Positions 5,972-7,670 of a stretch of DNA of 7,670 nt are shown piece by piece. Source of the DNA: Candidatus Bathyarchaeota archaeon. Its GTDB lineage: Archaea > Thermoproteota > Bathyarchaeia > TCS64. Position 1 is the first letter of the stretch, and every line of letters starts with the position of its first letter. The stretch is from NCBI GenBank assembly GCA_013619005.1, contig JABXKY010000077.1:1-7670 (forward strand), in the 5' to 3' direction. The notes under the pieces are model-generated. The model had not been told where the DNA came from and did not search any database. It saw only the letters and a list, made by a program, of their open reading frames with translations. Made by a program: the position numbers and the translations under genes.

Positions 5972-7014
5972 TGGATTATCTGCCCCCTGTGCTTCAGGTA
6001 CGTGGCGTAATCCACATACTTTTTGCGCTCGATAAAGCTGGAGAGCTTCGGGCCCTCCCTCTTGTCCAGGATCGCGTCCTGAACGGTGAAGATGAAGGCA
6101 TCGCTGCCACTTCCCGAGCCGTAGCTCACCATGAATATCTTGTCACCCGGCTCCGCCACGTCAAGGGTTGCCGCCAACCCCACGGGAGAGCTTCCCGCGT
6201 AGGTGTTACCTATCTTGGGCGCCACCAGACCCGGCTCAATCTGGTCCATGGTGAACCCCAGCATCCTTGATACGTTGATGGGGAACTTGGTGTTGGGCTG
6301 GTGGAAAACTGCCCATTTAAAGTCCTCTGGCTTGTATCCGGTCTCCTCCAGTAGCTCCTTCCCTGCACTCGTGATGTGCTTGAAGTACGCAGGCGCGCCA
6401 GTGAACCTGTTCCCGTGGCTCGGGTACATCTCCTTGGCCCTCCTCCAGAAGTCTGGGGTGTCCGTGACGAAGCTGTGTGATGCCTCCACGTATGCGATGG
6501 TCTCGTCGCTCCTCTCCCCGAAGATGAAGGCCGCCCCTCCGCAGGCCGCTGTGTACTCAAGGGCGTCGTGTGGCTTTCCCTGCGCCGTGTCGGCGCCGAT
6601 GGCCATGGCGTACTTTTGCATTCCGCTGCCAACAAGCCCGATGCAGGTCTGCATCGCCTCGGTTCCCGCCTTGCACGCGAACTCAAAGTCCGCGGTTAAG
6701 ACATTCGGGGTCGCCCCGATGGCCTCTGCTACGATGGTTCCGCTAGGCTTTACGGCGTAGGGCTTTGACTCTGTGCCTACGTATACAGCCCCGATCTCGC
6801 TTGGGTTTATCTTGGCCCTGTACACCGCTTGCTTCGCCGCCTCAACTGAGATAGTGATGGTGTCCTCGTCTAGGGCGACGACGGTTTTCTCCTCAACGGG
6901 AGCACCGAATCCGCCCCACATACGATTGATCTCTGATGCCTCCAGCCGGTACATGGGCACGTAGGCTCCGTACCCCATGAGTCCGACCTGTCGTATTGTC
7001 TTCAAAGTGATCAT
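5968..7014 (-). CDS. Hydroxymethylglutaryl-CoA synthase, archaeal type
   Basis: This 348-residue protein condenses acetyl-CoA with acetoacetyl-CoA to make HMG-CoA, the precursor of mevalonate and of archaeal isoprenoid lipids. The expected catalytic set is present: Glu82 in [12 protein letters not shown] (79-90), nucleophile Cys114 in FACKAGTEA (112-120) and His238 in FHQPN (237-241). Also conserved are the loops [13 protein letters not shown] (199-211), [12 protein letters not shown] (269-280) and [10 protein letters not shown] (298-307). The length is normal for the archaeal enzyme. It is the first gene of the operon, with a TATA box at 7047-7056. Its TGA overlaps the thiolase ATG (ATGA at 5971-5968), which implies translational coupling and balanced production of complex subunits. 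The ATG at 7014 leaves a slightly long N-terminus (12 residues before MGYGAYVP), and no better start is seen downstream. No HMG-CoA reductase or later pathway gene is in the window. Confidence 0.96.
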   Translation of the reverse strand: MITLKTIRQVGLMGYGAYVPMYRLEASEINRMWGGFGAPVEEKTVVALDEDTITISVEAAKQAVYRAKINPSEIGAVYVGTESKPYAVKPSGTIVAEAIGATPNVLTADFEFACKAGTEAMQTCIGLVGSGMQKYAMAIGADTAQGKPHDALEYTAACGGAAFIFGERSDETIAYVEASHSFVTDTPDFWRRAKEMYPSHGNRFTGAPAYFKHITSAGKELLEETGYKPEDFKWAVFHQPNTKFPINVSRMLGFTMDQIEPGLVAPKIGNTYAGSSPVGLAATLDVAEPGDKIFMVSYGSGSGSDAFIFTVQDAILDKREGPKLSSFIERKKYVDYATYLKHRGQIIQ

Positions 7015-7046
7015 CCAATGAATTTACCGAGACATATCTCCAACGC

Positions 7047-7056
7047 TATTTAAAAA
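7047..7056 (-). promoter_or_regulatory. TATA box of the mevalonate operon
   Basis: On the minus strand TTTTTAAATA lies about 37 nt upstream of the HMG-CoA synthase ATG (7014). It is a good archaeal box A and would give a leader of about 10 nt. No clear Shine-Dalgarno is seen before the ATG. It is the only promoter-like box found upstream of the three overlapping genes. Confidence 0.6.
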
Positions 7057-7106
7057 CCTCGACTTTGGACGAACGCGTATTCGACACTAGACGAGAGAAA
7101 TGAGGG

Positions 7107-7328
7107 TCAATTACCCAGATAGATGTCCCTGATCGCCTTCATGGACTTCAAGGAGTAAGGTGGCTCGAACCTCTGAACATGGTTATTCCAATCATCGCCA
7201 GTTACCTCGATATTATTGATGTTAAGTTCTCCAACCCCTTGGCTGTGACTCAGGGCGATGTGCTGGATCTCACTTGGATCATATCCCATTATTCTTGAGC
7301 AAACCGAGTCAATGGAAACCCGGTTCAT
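7107..7328 (-). pseudogene. C-terminal fragment of a DUF362 protein
   Basis: A 73-residue open frame matches only the C-terminal end of DUF362-domain proteins: VSIDSVCSRIMGYDPSEIQHI (residues 4-24, like the family's VAVDAVAARLMGxDP), followed by a GVGELN...IEVTG turn. Whole DUF362 proteins are several times longer, so the N-terminal domain is missing. An in-frame TAA sits directly before the ATG, so the missing part is not simply upstream in the same frame. The homology begins almost at the ATG. A GGAG (7337-7340) lies 8 nt before the ATG, so the fragment could still be translated. It follows the truncated oxidoreductase by 5 nt. The DUF362 assignment is from memory of the motif and moderately sure. 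A genuine small protein is the alternative. Confidence 0.55.
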
Positions 7329-7333
7329 TTAAA

Positions 7334-7670
7334 CTACTCCAGATATGCTGAGAGCGCCTCGATTGCCCTTAACATGTTCACCTCATCGGTGATGGTCACC
7401 CTCGGGTAACTCCTGCCCTTGATCAGGTCAACGAAATGTATGTACTGGTTCTGGAAGCTCGGGTGTTTGAACTTTAACAGGTCAAGATACCATTCCAGAC
7501 CCTTTTCATTGAAAACATGGGTCTCCTCTCTTGTGGCAAGCTCCACAGTGTACGGTCTGAGGCGCGCGCGCTTCTCACAAAGAACATGCTTACCCGCATC
7601 CAAGGCCTGTATCACCATCTCCTCGTGGAACCTCGGGATGGTGTTCACCGCGATGGCGTCAATCTCGTAA
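7334..7670 (-). pseudogene. Gfo/Idh/MocA oxidoreductase, internally deleted, 5' end outside the window
   Basis: The open frame runs from the right window edge. It begins YEIDAIAVNTIPRFHEE and reaches ALDAGKHVLCEK, the classic N-terminal Rossmann segment of Gfo/Idh/MocA NAD(P)-dependent dehydrogenases, normally followed by Pro. Directly after CEK the sequence becomes RARLRPYTVELATREE and then a typical family C-terminus (QNQYIHFVDLIKGRSYPRVT... ending EALSAYLE). Roughly 150-200 residues of the substrate-binding domain found in normal members are absent, so the product should lack the catalytic Lys-adjacent Pro and the active-site domain. The break coincides with a GC-alternating tract at 7562-7571. 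The frame stays open, so the deletion is in frame. The GTG at 7648-7646 is internal and not the true start. Substrate unknown. Confidence 0.65.
7562..7571. repeat. Alternating GCGCGCGCGC tract at the deletion junction
   Basis: A 10-nt alternating GC tract encodes the Arg-Ala-Arg right after CEK in the truncated oxidoreductase. This is exactly where family similarity stops and resumes much further along. Its flanks (TCTGAG on the left, TTC on the right) resemble those of the tract at 69-77. It may mark a deletion or assembly junction. Confidence 0.45.

Noticed and set aside
6210..6686. 158-codon minus-strand frame, Arg/Ser/Pro-rich
   Set aside because: It is a shifted frame inside HMG-CoA synthase with low-complexity composition, typical of a shadow frame.
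6203..6760. 185-codon plus-strand open frame
   Set aside because: It is antisense to HMG-CoA synthase, which has intact catalytic motifs over the same stretch; no promoter or ribosome site was seen.
763..7063. 10-mer AAACCTCGAC found at 763-772 and 7054-7063, both near promoters
   Set aside because: Many shared 10-mers are expected by chance in a window of this size, and the positions relative to the two start codons do not agree.
1..7670. CRISPR array, tRNA/rRNA genes, transposase or integrase, defence system
   Set aside because: No regularly spaced repeats, cloverleaf-like sequence, mobile-element protein or recognised defence domain was found on either strand.

Overview
The window reads as an archaeal chromosome segment, most likely from an uncultured TACK-type archaeon, with Bathyarchaeia-like as a guess only. 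The reasons are: (i) the compact archaeal mevalonate cluster HMG-CoA synthase, SCP-x-type thiolase, DUF35 zinc-ribbon/OB protein; (ii) a dimeric archaeal/eukaryotic-type glycyl-tRNA synthetase with a CxxC...CxxC zinc module; (iii) a stand-alone CinA/COG1058 domain protein; and (iv) A/T-rich box A promoters about 25-37 nt upstream of start codons, some at a spacing that suggests leaderless mRNA. No RNA gene, CRISPR array, transposase or integrase was seen.

Layout. Positions 1-48 (minus) hold the first 16 codons of a gene leaving the window, perhaps an amidohydrolase. Positions 131-682 (minus) encode a GNAT acetyltransferase. A divergent intergenic region of 187 nt follows, then a CinA/MoCF-domain protein (870-1706, plus) and a lipoate-protein ligase family protein (1762-2862, plus). 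The ligase gene converges with glyS (2865-4394, minus) with only 2 nt between them and an inverted repeat over the junction. Upstream of glyS on the minus strand is the mevalonate operon: HMG-CoA synthase (7014-5968), thiolase (5971-4832) and DUF35 protein (4835-4443), joined by two ATGA stop/start overlaps. At the right edge (7107-7670, minus) lie two decayed or truncated genes: a Gfo/Idh/MocA oxidoreductase whose middle is missing, and the C-terminal end of a DUF362 protein.

How the genes work together. The HMGS-thiolase-DUF35 proteins should form the archaeal complex that condenses acetyl-CoA to acetoacetyl-CoA and then to HMG-CoA, which feeds isoprenoid lipid synthesis through mevalonate. 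The striking point is that the HMG-CoA synthase keeps its Glu/Cys/His catalytic set, while its thiolase partner appears to have lost the nucleophilic Cys (Ser83), the GHP-motif His (Asn325) and the second Cys of the HDCF motif (Asp277). Either this thiolase is a structural pseudoenzyme in the complex, or it works by a different chemistry. The other genes (glyS, cinA-like, lplA-like, GNAT) are housekeeping neighbours with their own promoters. The two edge fragments suggest a locus eroded by deletion, or an assembly problem.
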